From the NCBI GenBank assembly GCA_012798145.1, contig JAAZNT010000245.1, positions 1-9,528 of the forward strand: 9,528 nucleotides of DNA, given 5' to 3'. Position 1 is the first letter of the stretch. Each line of letters begins with the position of its first letter. Origin of the DNA: Thermoanaerobaculaceae bacterium (GTDB taxonomy: Bacteria; Acidobacteriota; UBA4820). Positions 1 through 6,743 of the stretch are shown here, one piece after another. The notes below the pieces were generated by a model that saw only the letters and a list, made by a program, of their open reading frames with translations, was not told where the DNA came from and did no database searches. Position numbers and translations under genes: made by a program.

Positions 1-72
1 AGAATTGAAGAAGAACTTGCTGATTCTGCAGTTTATGCGGGAGAAGAGGTTTTAAGAAGACTTAAGAAATGA
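1..72 (+). CDS. eno: Enolase, C-terminal end only (partial)
   Basis: Only the last 23 codons are in the window, and the gene begins to the left of it. The visible residues start RIEEELADSAVYAGEE and end in LKK before TGA at 70-72. This matches the conserved enolase C-terminus (RIEEELG-x-x-A-x-YAG, then a basic tail). Enolase interconverts 2-phosphoglycerate and phosphoenolpyruvate in glycolysis. The stop overlaps the start of the next gene in an ATGA, which implies translational coupling. An FtsB/DivIC-type gene directly after eno is a common bacterial arrangement and supports both calls. The catalytic residues lie outside the window. Confidence 0.88.
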   Translation, partial: RIEEELADSAVYAGEEVLRRLKK

Positions 73-377
73 AGCGAGGAGTTTTCAAGATCGCCTTGTT
101 GATGGCTTTTCTTGTCTGGCTGATAGTCGGCTTGGCTGCTGTATGGGGCAGAGGCGGAATCCACGAAATTATGAAAGCGAAGGAAAAAGAGCAGAAACTA
201 AAGAATGAATTGATTGAATTAAAAAAGGAAAATATCCAATTAGAAAAAGAAATAAAGACGCTAAAAACCTCGCCTGAATCCTACGAGATTTACGCACGGG
301 AAAAACTTTTTATGAAAAAACCAAATGAAATAGTGATCTATCTTCCCCAAAACGAACAAAAAAACGGGAGAAAGTGA
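69..377 (+). CDS. FtsB/DivIC-type septum formation initiator
   Basis: This 102-residue protein has the FtsB/DivIC layout. It has a short basic N-terminus, one transmembrane helix at about residues 8-26, and a Lys/Glu/Leu-rich coiled coil at about 34-67. A C-terminal stretch, SPESYEIYAREKLFMKKPNE (68-87), fits the family pattern in which an AREKL-like segment is followed by a conserved K-P-x-E. Such proteins sit in the inner membrane and, with FtsL and FtsQ/DivIB partners, form a divisome subcomplex that controls septal peptidoglycan synthesis. The ATG at 69 overlaps the eno stop, and the gene's own TGA overlaps the GTG of the next gene, so it is the second member of an operon. The sequence does not separate FtsB from DivIC. 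The partner genes are not in the window. Confidence 0.85.
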   Translation: MKRGVFKIALLMAFLVWLIVGLAAVWGRGGIHEIMKAKEKEQKLKNELIELKKENIQLEKEIKTLKTSPESYEIYAREKLFMKKPNEIVIYLPQNEQKNGRK

Positions 378-1138
378 AAGAATATTTTCACATTTCGTTT
401 ATCCTTAGGGCTATTGTAAATTTTATTTTCCCTTTGGGGAATTGCAGATTGTGCGGTAAGAAAGTCAATTTCGGCTTTCCGGGAATCTGTTTCTCCTGCC
501 TAAAAAAAAGAAAGAAAGTATCAGATATTTCTTGCAGTGTTTGTGGAAGGGAAATGGCAGAAAGCTCAAATACAGAAATTTGTGGCGACTGCCTTGTAGA
601 GCATCCTTCTTATGAAAGACATATCAGCGTTTATGATTATGATGGCGCTATCAGGGAATTGGTTCTTGCCTATAAAGTATTAAAAAGATATCCACTTTAC
701 CGTATTTTTGGGAAAAGTATATCTAAAAATGTTAAAAGAAAAATTCAAAACATTGAATTTGACTGTATTACATTTATTCCAACCCCTTATTTGAGAAGAA
801 TAGCAAGAGGTTTTTCTCCTGCGGAGTTGATAGCAAATAAATGCTCTAAGGAACTCAAAATTCCGGTTAAAAATCTTTTAAAATTTAAAAAGCACCCAAA
901 ACCGCAGAAAAATCTCAACATTAAAGAGAGAAAGGAAAATATAAGAGGGGCTTTTAGGTGTAATGAGGAACTTAAGGAGAAGGCGGTTTTGCTGGTTGAT
1001 GATATTTTTACAACCGGCGCCACAATTGAAGAAGCGTCAAAAGTTTTGAAAAAAAGAGGCGCAAAAGTTTATGCGGCAACTTTTGCAATGAGGAAAAAGA
1101 GAAACATTGATATGCAAATAGCAGAAATAGAAGATTGA
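374..1138 (+). CDS. ComF family phosphoribosyltransferase-like protein with zinc-binding N-terminus
   Basis: The 254 residues have the ComF/GntX layout. The N-terminus carries four CxxC pairs (Cys24/27, 39/42, 54/57, 70/73), a double zinc ribbon. A YDYDG motif follows at 87-91, and the ComF motifs PTPYLRRIARGFSPAELIA (136-154) and KHPKPQKNLNIKER (173-186) come next. The PRPP-binding loop LLVDDIFTTGAT is at 206-217. ComF proteins are needed for DNA uptake in naturally competent bacteria, apparently in handling incoming single-stranded DNA, but the family is widespread and its reaction is not established. No other competence genes are visible here. The start is a GTG overlapping the upstream TGA, with GGGAG (366-370) only three bases ahead, so expression probably depends on coupling. 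ComF is the closest family fit and a purine or pyrimidine salvage enzyme is unlikely given the zinc ribbons. Confidence 0.9.
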   Translation: MKEYFHISFILRAIVNFIFPLGNCRLCGKKVNFGFPGICFSCLKKRKKVSDISCSVCGREMAESSNTEICGDCLVEHPSYERHISVYDYDGAIRELVLAYKVLKRYPLYRIFGKSISKNVKRKIQNIEFDCITFIPTPYLRRIARGFSPAELIANKCSKELKIPVKNLLKFKKHPKPQKNLNIKERKENIRGAFRCNEELKEKAVLLVDDIFTTGATIEEASKVLKKRGAKVYAATFAMRKKRNIDMQIAEIED

Positions 1139-1150
1139 AAAGGAGAAAAA

Positions 1151-2827
1151 ATGAACAAGTATGCTAAGTTGTTTTGGATTTTGCTTTTTTTCTTCACTTT
1201 GTTTGCGGGAAGATTTTTTTGTCAAATCCCTTTGGATGTTGAAAAAAGTTTAAAAGTTGAATTCAAAACCCCTACTGGAATTTGTTTTGACGGAAACTAT
1301 TTTTGGGTGGGGGATCTGCTGACATCAAAAATAGGAAAGATAAATCCAGAAAATGGCGAAATAATTAAAATTTATGATGCTCCTTGCTTTAATGTTTCTT
1401 CTCTTGCCTTTGACGGCAGAAATTTGTGGGTACTTGACTCAAAGGAAAAGGCAATTTATTCTTTTGACCCGGAGAGAAATTTGGTTTTGAAAACCCTTCC
1501 CCTTGATGTTGACAATCCTCAGGGGATAGGATTTGACGGTAAAGATATTTGGATTTCTGATTCTTCAGAGGGAGTGATTGCAAAAATAGACACAGAAGAC
1601 GGGACGACATTGAAAAGTTTGACATCTCCTACCGCACACAAGGGGAGAAGCCAGATAACAGGACTTAATTTTAACAACGGCTATCTTTGGGTGTCAGAGA
1701 GAATAACAGATGAGATATATCAAGTTGATGTTGAAAACGATTTTACAATAAACATTTTGAAGGCGCCCGCTCCTTATATTTCTGGTATTGCATTTTACAA
1801 AAATTATTTGTTGTGCCTTGATTATGAAAAAAGGGAAATTGATTTTGTGAAACTCCCAGAAACGGGGAAAGCAGTAAGATACAATCCGAGAAAAGAAACA
1901 TTGTCGTTTTACGAAAGTTATCAGAATTTCGGCCCCGGGAATTTAGAAGAACTTAAAATTGCCATTGCGGTCCCCAAGAACTTGGTTTTTCAAGACCTCA
2001 ATTCTGAGATAAATTTTGAGCCGAAAAATTATACCATTGAGAAAGATGAATGGGGGCAGGAGACAGCGTTATTTACCTTTAAAGACATAAAACCGCTTGA
2101 AAAAGTTTCAGCGGGATACGAAGTTAATTGCGCATTGTATAATGTTTCTTTTTTCATAAATCCGAAGGATGCTGGGAGTTTATCTGATATTCCCCCCTCT
2201 TTAAGTCAATACCTAAAGGACGATGTAAAACTTGATATAAATAACGATGTGATAAGAAACGCTGTGAAAGAAGCGGTTAAAAACGAAAAGAAGGTTTATT
2301 ATATTGCACGCAAGATATACAAATATATTCAGGATAAAATGCACTATGAAATGGTCGGAGGGTGGAACACTGCACCTGTTGTTCTTTTAAGAGGTTCTGG
2401 CTCTTGTTCTGAATACTCCTTTGTTATGATTGCTATGCTGAGGGCAGCGGGCGTTCCGGCGCGATACGCCGGCTCTGTAGTAATAAGAGGGGACGATGCT
2501 TCAAGAGACGATGTTTTCCACAGATGGGTTGAGGTTTATATTCCTCCTTTTGGATGGATTCCCGTTGATCCTTCAGGAGGAGATTATCCATCTCCTGTTG
2601 ACCAAGCAAGATGTTTTGGCTACCTTGAAAACAGGTTTCTTATTACAACTGTTGGCGGTGGCGGAAGCAAGTTCTTAAAGTGGAATTACAACTCCAATTC
2701 AAGTTATACCGCAAAAGGGGCGGTTAAAGTTGCGACATTGAAAGCAGGGGATTGGGCACCGCTTTCAAACTTCAAAAATGAACCACAACTAAAAGAAGAT
2801 AAGAAAAGTAAAACCTGCGCGCAATAA
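1151..2827 (+). CDS. Exported protein with propeller-like repeats and a transglutaminase-like domain
   Basis: This 558-residue protein begins with a hydrophobic export signal (about 1-24). Five repeats of roughly 40-45 residues follow at about 41-235. Each has a core like GICFDGNYFWVGD, SLAFDGRNLWVLD or GIGFDGKDIWISD, then an I/Y-x-x-x-D-x-E strand, which resembles NHL or quinoprotein-like propeller blades. A beta-rich linker (about 240-340) leads to a transglutaminase-like core. Its apparent triad is Cys419 (GSGSCSEYS), His457 (VFHRWVEVY) and Asp473 (PVDPSG), spaced as in the bacterial family. These domains can act as cysteine proteases, amidases or cross-linking enzymes, and the substrate here is unknown. 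A good AAGGAG ribosome site precedes the ATG, 12 bases after the comF-like stop. It is the last gene of the eno operon. The domain call is firm, but the function and the number of blades are not. Confidence 0.85.
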   Translation: MNKYAKLFWILLFFFTLFAGRFFCQIPLDVEKSLKVEFKTPTGICFDGNYFWVGDLLTSKIGKINPENGEIIKIYDAPCFNVSSLAFDGRNLWVLDSKEKAIYSFDPERNLVLKTLPLDVDNPQGIGFDGKDIWISDSSEGVIAKIDTEDGTTLKSLTSPTAHKGRSQITGLNFNNGYLWVSERITDEIYQVDVENDFTINILKAPAPYISGIAFYKNYLLCLDYEKREIDFVKLPETGKAVRYNPRKETLSFYESYQNFGPGNLEELKIAIAVPKNLVFQDLNSEINFEPKNYTIEKDEWGQETALFTFKDIKPLEKVSAGYEVNCALYNVSFFINPKDAGSLSDIPPSLSQYLKDDVKLDINNDVIRNAVKEAVKNEKKVYYIARKIYKYIQDKMHYEMVGGWNTAPVVLLRGSGSCSEYSFVMIAMLRAAGVPARYAGSVVIRGDDASRDDVFHRWVEVYIPPFGWIPVDPSGGDYPSPVDQARCFGYLENRFLITTVGGGGSKFLKWNYNSNSSYTAKGAVKVATLKAGDWAPLSNFKNEPQLKEDKKSKTCAQ

Positions 2828-2853
2828 AAAAGGGGAGCAAATGCTCCCCTTTT
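2828..2853. terminator. Bidirectional rho-independent terminator
   Basis: A perfect 12-base inverted repeat (AAAAGGGGAGCA at 2828-2839 with its complement at 2842-2853) leaves only two unpaired bases, so in practice an 11-pair stem with a four-base loop. It is GC-rich at the tip and flanked by T runs on both strands. It starts directly after the stop of the transglutaminase-like gene and lies 21 bases beyond the stop of the convergent ompA-like gene, so it can end both transcripts. Confidence 0.93.
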
Positions 2854-2874
2854 AAATTTGTAAAAACAAAATCG

Positions 2875-3930
2875 TTATTGTTTCGGCACTTCAACAGGAG
2901 CAACTGAGGTGATTTCAACTCTTCTATTCTTTGACCTTCCTTCTTTGGTGTTGTTGTCCGCAATTGGATCCGCTTTGCCTTTCCCTTCAACTTTGGCGAT
3001 TCTTGATTCAGAAATGCCATGGTCAAGGAGGTATTTCTTAACTGATTCTGCTCTTCTCTTGCTCAAAGTGAGATTCCACTGATCGCTGCCAAGTTTGCAA
3101 GTGTAACCGGTGATGTTGATTTCAAGAGCCTTGTATTTGTTGAGTTTTTCTATTGCTTCGTTAAGAGCGGGTTCACCGTCCTTTGGAATCGCCCAACTGT
3201 CAATTTTGAAGTGAAGGACGCTTTCATCAAGGGTAATCTTAATCATTTCTGGCTTTGGCGGCGGTGGCGGCGGCGGCGGCTCTTCCTTTGGCGGTGGTGG
3301 CGGCGGCGGTGGCGGTGGAGGCGGAGGTGGTGGCGGCGGTAATGCTTTCCTTGCTATGAAGGAAAGCCCCATCATCAACTCATAAGTAAAGAAATTCTTT
3401 TCTTTGTAGAATGAGGGAATGGTATTTGTTCCGCCCGGAACATACCACCAGGAGTAATCGTTGTAGTAATTGTCACTCCAATCGTAGCCGACAACGCCCT
3501 CAACCTTAAATGCCGTTCTTGGCGAGAGAAATTTTTTCATTCCGAAACCGACATGAGTAAGGAAATCGTTAGAAAATACTTCGTCAAACTTGTCGGGCTC
3601 TTGCGCTCTTCCTCCGATGCCAAATTTGAAATATGGCACAAAAGAATTTTCCGGCTTAATGTTGTATATAGCCGAAAATCTCAAACCGCAGAGGTCTGAA
3701 TCAATGTGGCGTAGATCCGTGTCTGTATAAAGCAACTGTGCCTCTCCAGCCCAATGTGTTGTGAAGTTGTAAGCAGTGGAAAAAGAATAATTTACTCCTC
3801 TTTTTAGTTCTCTTCCGGGATAAGCCATACCAACCATAGGGCTGAATTCCCAGTCGCCATCCTGAACTTGCGCCATAATCGGAAGCGCTATGGCGAGGAT
3901 CAGAGCCAAAACCCATAACCTTCTTTTCAT
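2875..3930 (-). CDS. OmpA-family outer membrane protein with long proline linker
   Basis: This 351-residue protein has three parts. A signal peptide (1-20) ends in PIMA, with likely cleavage before Gln21. Residues 21 to about 195 form an aromatic, alternating-strand region that looks like an eight-stranded beta barrel, ending near YELMMGLSFIARKAL. A linker of 17 prolines (198-214), KEE, and 8 prolines (218-225) follows. An OmpA-type peptidoglycan-binding domain covers about 230-340 and contains NLTLSKRRAESVKKYL and NRRVEI. Such proteins span the outer membrane and hold the cell wall. The position where the family normally has a diaminopimelate-binding Asp (GYTD or GHTD) is Cys278 (GYTCKLGSD), while the partner Arg is kept (Arg293). 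The only other Cys in the mature protein is Cys81. The ribosome site AAAGGAGGA sits just ahead of the ATG. It has its own promoter and ends at the shared terminator. Confidence 0.92.
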   Translation of the reverse strand: MKRRLWVLALILAIALPIMAQVQDGDWEFSPMVGMAYPGRELKRGVNYSFSTAYNFTTHWAGEAQLLYTDTDLRHIDSDLCGLRFSAIYNIKPENSFVPYFKFGIGGRAQEPDKFDEVFSNDFLTHVGFGMKKFLSPRTAFKVEGVVGYDWSDNYYNDYSWWYVPGGTNTIPSFYKEKNFFTYELMMGLSFIARKALPPPPPPPPPPPPPPPPPKEEPPPPPPPPKPEMIKITLDESVLHFKIDSWAIPKDGEPALNEAIEKLNKYKALEINITGYTCKLGSDQWNLTLSKRRAESVKKYLLDHGISESRIAKVEGKGKADPIADNNTKEGRSKNRRVEITSVAPVEVPKQ

Positions 3931-3974
3931 TAAATCCTCCTTTCTTTAAAGTAATACTCAAACATCCATTTCTA

Positions 3975-4003
3975 TTTATAGCATTAAAAAATTTAAAAAT
4001 CAA
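3975..4003 (-). promoter_or_regulatory. Sigma70-type promoter of the ompA-like gene
   Basis: Read on the minus strand, a -35 box TTGATT (3998-4003) is followed after exactly 17 bases by TATAAA (3975-3980). TGC directly ahead of TATAAA makes this an extended -10. Transcription would start near 3968, giving a leader of about 38 bases that holds the AAAGGAGGA ribosome site (3935-3943). I see no clear hairpin terminator between the upstream flavoprotein gene (stop at 4022-4024) and this promoter, so read-through from upstream is also possible. Confidence 0.72.
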
Positions 4004-4021
4004 GTCTAAAAGCAAAAAATT

Positions 4022-5353
4022 TTATTTCAGTTTTTGCAAAGCGACTAAAAGAGGGTCCCAAACAGGTGCGAATGTGGGAGCGTAAGCAAGATCAAGGTAT
4101 TTTGCATCATCCAAGCTCAATTCCCCAAGGATAATGGCTGAAAGCGTGTCTATTCTTCCTTTTGTGCCTTCATTTGCCATTATTTGGGCTCCTAAAATTT
4201 TTCCTCTTTCAGCGACAATATTAATAAAAACATTTCCAGCAGTGTCAAAATAATGCGCTTTTGATTTTGATTTTATGGAAGTTTCAACGACTGCAAAACC
4301 TTCCTGCTTTGCTTCTTGCGATGTCAGCCCGGTCATAGCAATTTCATAATCAAAAACTCTTATGATTGATGTGCCTAAAACTCCCTTAAATTCTTCTTTT
4401 TCTCCGGCAATATTCGCTCCTGCCACCCTTCCCATTTTATTCGCCGTTGTGCCTAAAGGATAATAGCCATATTTCCCCGTCAAAATGTTTTTTACAGAAC
4501 AGCAGTCTCCGCAGGCATAAACATTATGAAGGTTGGTCCTGCATCTTTCGTCAACTTTTATGCCACTGTTTGATTCAAGCAATATTCCAGAATCCTGCAA
4601 AAAGTTTGTGTTTGGAACAACCCCTATTGCGTAAAGGAAGATATCGCCGCTTAAAACGCCCTTGTTTGTTTCAATTGAAACTATTTTGTTTTCTTCTTTT
4701 TTAACCCCTTGAATTGATGTTTCGCTATAAACTCTTACTCCCTTTTCTTCAAGGTGCTCGGCAAGTTTCTGGGAAAAATCATCATTAAGTTTCTTCAAGA
4801 AGTTTCTTTTGTTGGAAATCAAAGACACTTTGATTCCTGCTTTTGAAAGGCATTCTGCCATTTCAAGACCAATGAAACCTGCTCCGATTATTACCGCTGA
4901 ATAAACATTGTTCTTTGTTAAAAAGCGCTTAATTCTCAAAGCGTCTTCAAGAGTGTGTAAAGAAAACAGGTTTTCACCTTCAAAATGCGGAGTGGCAATT
5001 TTTTTGGGCTTGGCGCCTGTTGCTATGACAAGATAATCATAATCTTCCTCGGAAACCCTTCCCGATTTGAGATTTTTAAATAAAACTCTTTTTCTGCCCG
5101 GCAACAACTGTAAAGCTGTCTCATTTTTTCTGATGACAATGCCCCTTTTCAGAATTTCTTCATCAGTGAGGGCAAAAAGTTTATTTTCATCAGAAACTTC
5201 TTTTGAAAAAAGATAAGGGAGTCCGCATGCTCCGTAAGACAAAAAATCTGAGGAGTCAAAAACGAAAAGATCAAAATCTTTTCCGCTTCGTTTAATTTTT
5301 GAGGCGGCGCTCATTCCTGCTGCGTTTCCGCCAATGACAACGACTTTGGGCAT
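4022..5353 (-). CDS. FAD/NAD(P)-dependent oxidoreductase, CoA-disulfide reductase-like
   Basis: The 443 residues form a complete pyridine nucleotide-disulfide oxidoreductase of the CoA-disulfide reductase/NADH oxidase/persulfide reductase group. An FAD-binding motif VVVIGGNAAGMSA is at residues 4-16. The single redox cysteine is Cys43 in SYGACGLPY, the NAD(P) site VIIGAGFIGLE is at 154-164, and the second FAD motif YACGDC is at 279-284. A C-terminal dimerisation domain ends with YAPTFAPVWDP (424-434). Residue 10 is Asn, where water-forming Nox and NADH peroxidases have a catalytic His, which favours a CoA-disulfide or persulfide reductase. There is no rhodanese domain. Likely roles are thiol redox balance or sulfur and oxygen defence in the cytoplasm. 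The gene starts six bases after the DUF507 stop with AGAGG touching the ATG, so it probably depends on coupling with that gene. The exact substrate is not determined. Confidence 0.9.
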   Translation of the reverse strand: MPKVVVIGGNAAGMSAASKIKRSGKDFDLFVFDSSDFLSYGACGLPYLFSKEVSDENKLFALTDEEILKRGIVIRKNETALQLLPGRKRVLFKNLKSGRVSEEDYDYLVIATGAKPKKIATPHFEGENLFSLHTLEDALRIKRFLTKNNVYSAVIIGAGFIGLEMAECLSKAGIKVSLISNKRNFLKKLNDDFSQKLAEHLEEKGVRVYSETSIQGVKKEENKIVSIETNKGVLSGDIFLYAIGVVPNTNFLQDSGILLESNSGIKVDERCRTNLHNVYACGDCCSVKNILTGKYGYYPLGTTANKMGRVAGANIAGEKEEFKGVLGTSIIRVFDYEIAMTGLTSQEAKQEGFAVVETSIKSKSKAHYFDTAGNVFINIVAERGKILGAQIMANEGTKGRIDTLSAIILGELSLDDAKYLDLAYAPTFAPVWDPLLVALQKLK

Positions 5354-5359
5354 CCTCTT

Positions 5360-5923
5360 TTACGCCTCTTTTGTCAAAAATTCGCGGTAGAAAACATCTT
5401 TAAGAGTTTCAAATTCGCTTGTTCCCTCTTTTATATTTCTTTTTATAGAAAGCACCTTTTTCAAAGCCATATCTTCTCTTTTTTTGTCTTTATTAGCTTC
5501 GTTTTTAAAGGCAAAAACAATTTCTTTGACAAGTTGGTCGGGCTTTACAAAATATTCAATCTGGTCGTCAGACTTGAAAAATTCCGCAAAATCTCTTGAT
5601 AACTGCCATATCTTATCTTCTGGAAATTTTGTCTCTCCGCTCCACAAGACATACTTCTCTTTTGAGGCGAGCTCTTTTTTTACTTTGGACAAAAGCGCTC
5701 TGAAATCAACATCGCCTTGAGACTTTATTTCGGTGAATTTAGAATCAAGTATGGATTTAGCTTTTTCGGTAAAGTAATTATCTTTTTCAAGGTCAAGTTT
5801 GAAGATCTTTTCAAGTTTTAATTGTGTTTCTTTTAAATTTTCAGAGGAAATTATTCTTCTTTCTGTCAACTGCCTTAGAATTCCCCTGCTTATTATGGTT
5901 ATCAGTTCAGAGGGCAGTCTCAT
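5360..5923 (-). CDS. DUF507 family protein
   Basis: This 187-residue, highly charged, mostly helical protein has no signal peptide or membrane segment. It begins MRLPSELITIISRGILRQL. The C-terminal half has the pattern LKKVLSIKRNIKEGTSEFET (154-173), then a YREF end, which I recognise as typical of DUF507 (a conserved R-x-I-x-x-G-S/T-x-E-x-x-x-L). The protein looks like two related halves of about 90 residues: each begins with a short hydrophobic helix and carries an R/K-rich helix. No biochemical role is established for the family. It lies 12 bases after the zinc-ribbon gene and 6 bases before the flavoprotein gene, so all three are probably on one transcript. The ribosome site is weak (AGG about six bases before the ATG), consistent with coupled translation. 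The family call comes from motif memory and is moderately sure. Confidence 0.72.
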   Translation of the reverse strand: MRLPSELITIISRGILRQLTERRIISSENLKETQLKLEKIFKLDLEKDNYFTEKAKSILDSKFTEIKSQGDVDFRALLSKVKKELASKEKYVLWSGETKFPEDKIWQLSRDFAEFFKSDDQIEYFVKPDQLVKEIVFAFKNEANKDKKREDMALKKVLSIKRNIKEGTSEFETLKDVFYREFLTKEA

Positions 5924-5935
5924 TTTGCCTGCATT

Positions 5936-6643
5936 TCAAGATTCTTCAAGATAGAGAAACCTTTGGCATCCTTCACAGTAAATGATTTCTTCTCCATAAT
6001 GAAGATCTTGAACAATTTTAGGTCTTACTCCTATAAAACATCCTTGACAGATTCCCTTTTTTACCGCAGCAACGGCAAGTCCGTTTCTTGCGGAGGCAAT
6101 ATGGGTATATTTGTCAAGATAACCCTTTGGAACAGAAGGAAGCACTTGATTCCGTTCTTCCTTTTTCTTGATAAGAGCCAACTCTATTTCCTTCTTTTCT
6201 TTTTCAAGTTCTTCTCTCTCTCCTTTTACTCCGTTTTCCTGTTCAAGGTATTTCTTTTCAAGGAGTGGGATCTCTTTTTCAAGCGCTTCAATCTCTTCAA
6301 TAGCGGTAAGTTGCTGCTCTTCACACTCTTCTTTTCTTTTTTTGGCGGCATCCATTTCTTTTAGAAGTGCGCTGTATTCTTCGTTTGACTTAATTTTGGG
6401 CATCTTGAGTTTCAATTCTCTCTCTGATTCTTCAAGTTTTATTGCCTCTTCCGATAGAATATCCGCTTTCTTTTTTAGCTCTTCAATTTTTTTCTTTGCT
6501 TCTTCAAAGGGGAGTTTTGTTGATTCAATTTTTTTGTCTATCTCTATCATTTTCTTTGGAATTTGTTGAAGAGCGTGTCCCAATTTTCTTATTTCAAGGT
6601 CAAGTTTCTGAAGCGTTACAAGTTTTTCCAAAAGATTATTCAC
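5936..6643 (-). CDS. Coiled-coil protein with C4 zinc ribbon (DUF164/zf-RING_7, FlgZ/CT398-like)
   Basis: This 235-residue protein has a long Lys/Glu-rich antiparallel coiled coil (about 3-165), with the typical hinge signature KSNEEYSALLKEMD near 89-102. A compact C-terminal zinc ribbon uses Cys199, Cys202, Cys223 and Cys226 (CQGC and CEGC). This is the layout of the DUF164 family, whose studied members include HP0958/FlgZ of Helicobacter and CT398 of Chlamydia. Those act with RNA or sigma-54 and with secretion components, but the role of most members is unknown. An in-frame GTG at 6673 would add ten residues but lies inside the upstream terminator stem. The GTG at 6643 has GGGAG seven bases before it (6651-6655) and is the better start. 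It is the first gene of a row with DUF507 and the flavoprotein. Confidence 0.85.
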   Translation of the reverse strand: MNNLLEKLVTLQKLDLEIRKLGHALQQIPKKMIEIDKKIESTKLPFEEAKKKIEELKKKADILSEEAIKLEESERELKLKMPKIKSNEEYSALLKEMDAAKKRKEECEEQQLTAIEEIEALEKEIPLLEKKYLEQENGVKGEREELEKEKKEIELALIKKKEERNQVLPSVPKGYLDKYTHIASARNGLAVAAVKKGICQGCFIGVRPKIVQDLHYGEEIIYCEGCQRFLYLEES

Positions 6644-6655
6644 TTTCTGACTCCC

Positions 6656-6684
6656 AAAAAAATAGGGGTGCACTTTGGCACCCC
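6656..6684 (-). terminator. Rho-independent terminator downstream of the tRNA gene
   Basis: On the minus strand GGGGTGC (6678-6684) pairs with GCACCCC (6665-6671) across a six-base loop and is followed by TATTTTTTT (6656-6664). It lies about 60 bases beyond the CCA end of the tRNA and would end that transcript. The T run is immediately followed by the GGGAG ribosome site of the zinc-ribbon gene, so this hairpin could also act as an attenuator for the genes downstream. No independent promoter is obvious between it and that gene. Confidence 0.88.
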
Positions 6685-6743
6685 GTTGTTTTTTGCATTA
6701 AATTGAAAGGCAAGCCTTTTAGCCAAACTTTCTCCTTTCGTTG

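Noticed and set aside
3253..3338. GGC/GGT repeat tract as a DNA-level microsatellite or CRISPR-like repeat
   Set aside because: It is the reverse reading of mixed proline codons within the OmpA-like gene, with no spacers or regular unit.
6168..6569. Long + strand open frames opposite the zinc-ribbon gene (Ser/Phe-rich)
   Set aside because: They are the antisense reading of Lys/Glu-rich coiled-coil codons, with low-complexity products and no ribosome sites.
6671..6673. GTG at 6673 as start of the zinc-ribbon gene, giving 245 residues
   Set aside because: It lies within the terminator stem-loop, and the extra residues are encoded by the stem and T run. The GTG at 6643 has a well-spaced GGGAG.
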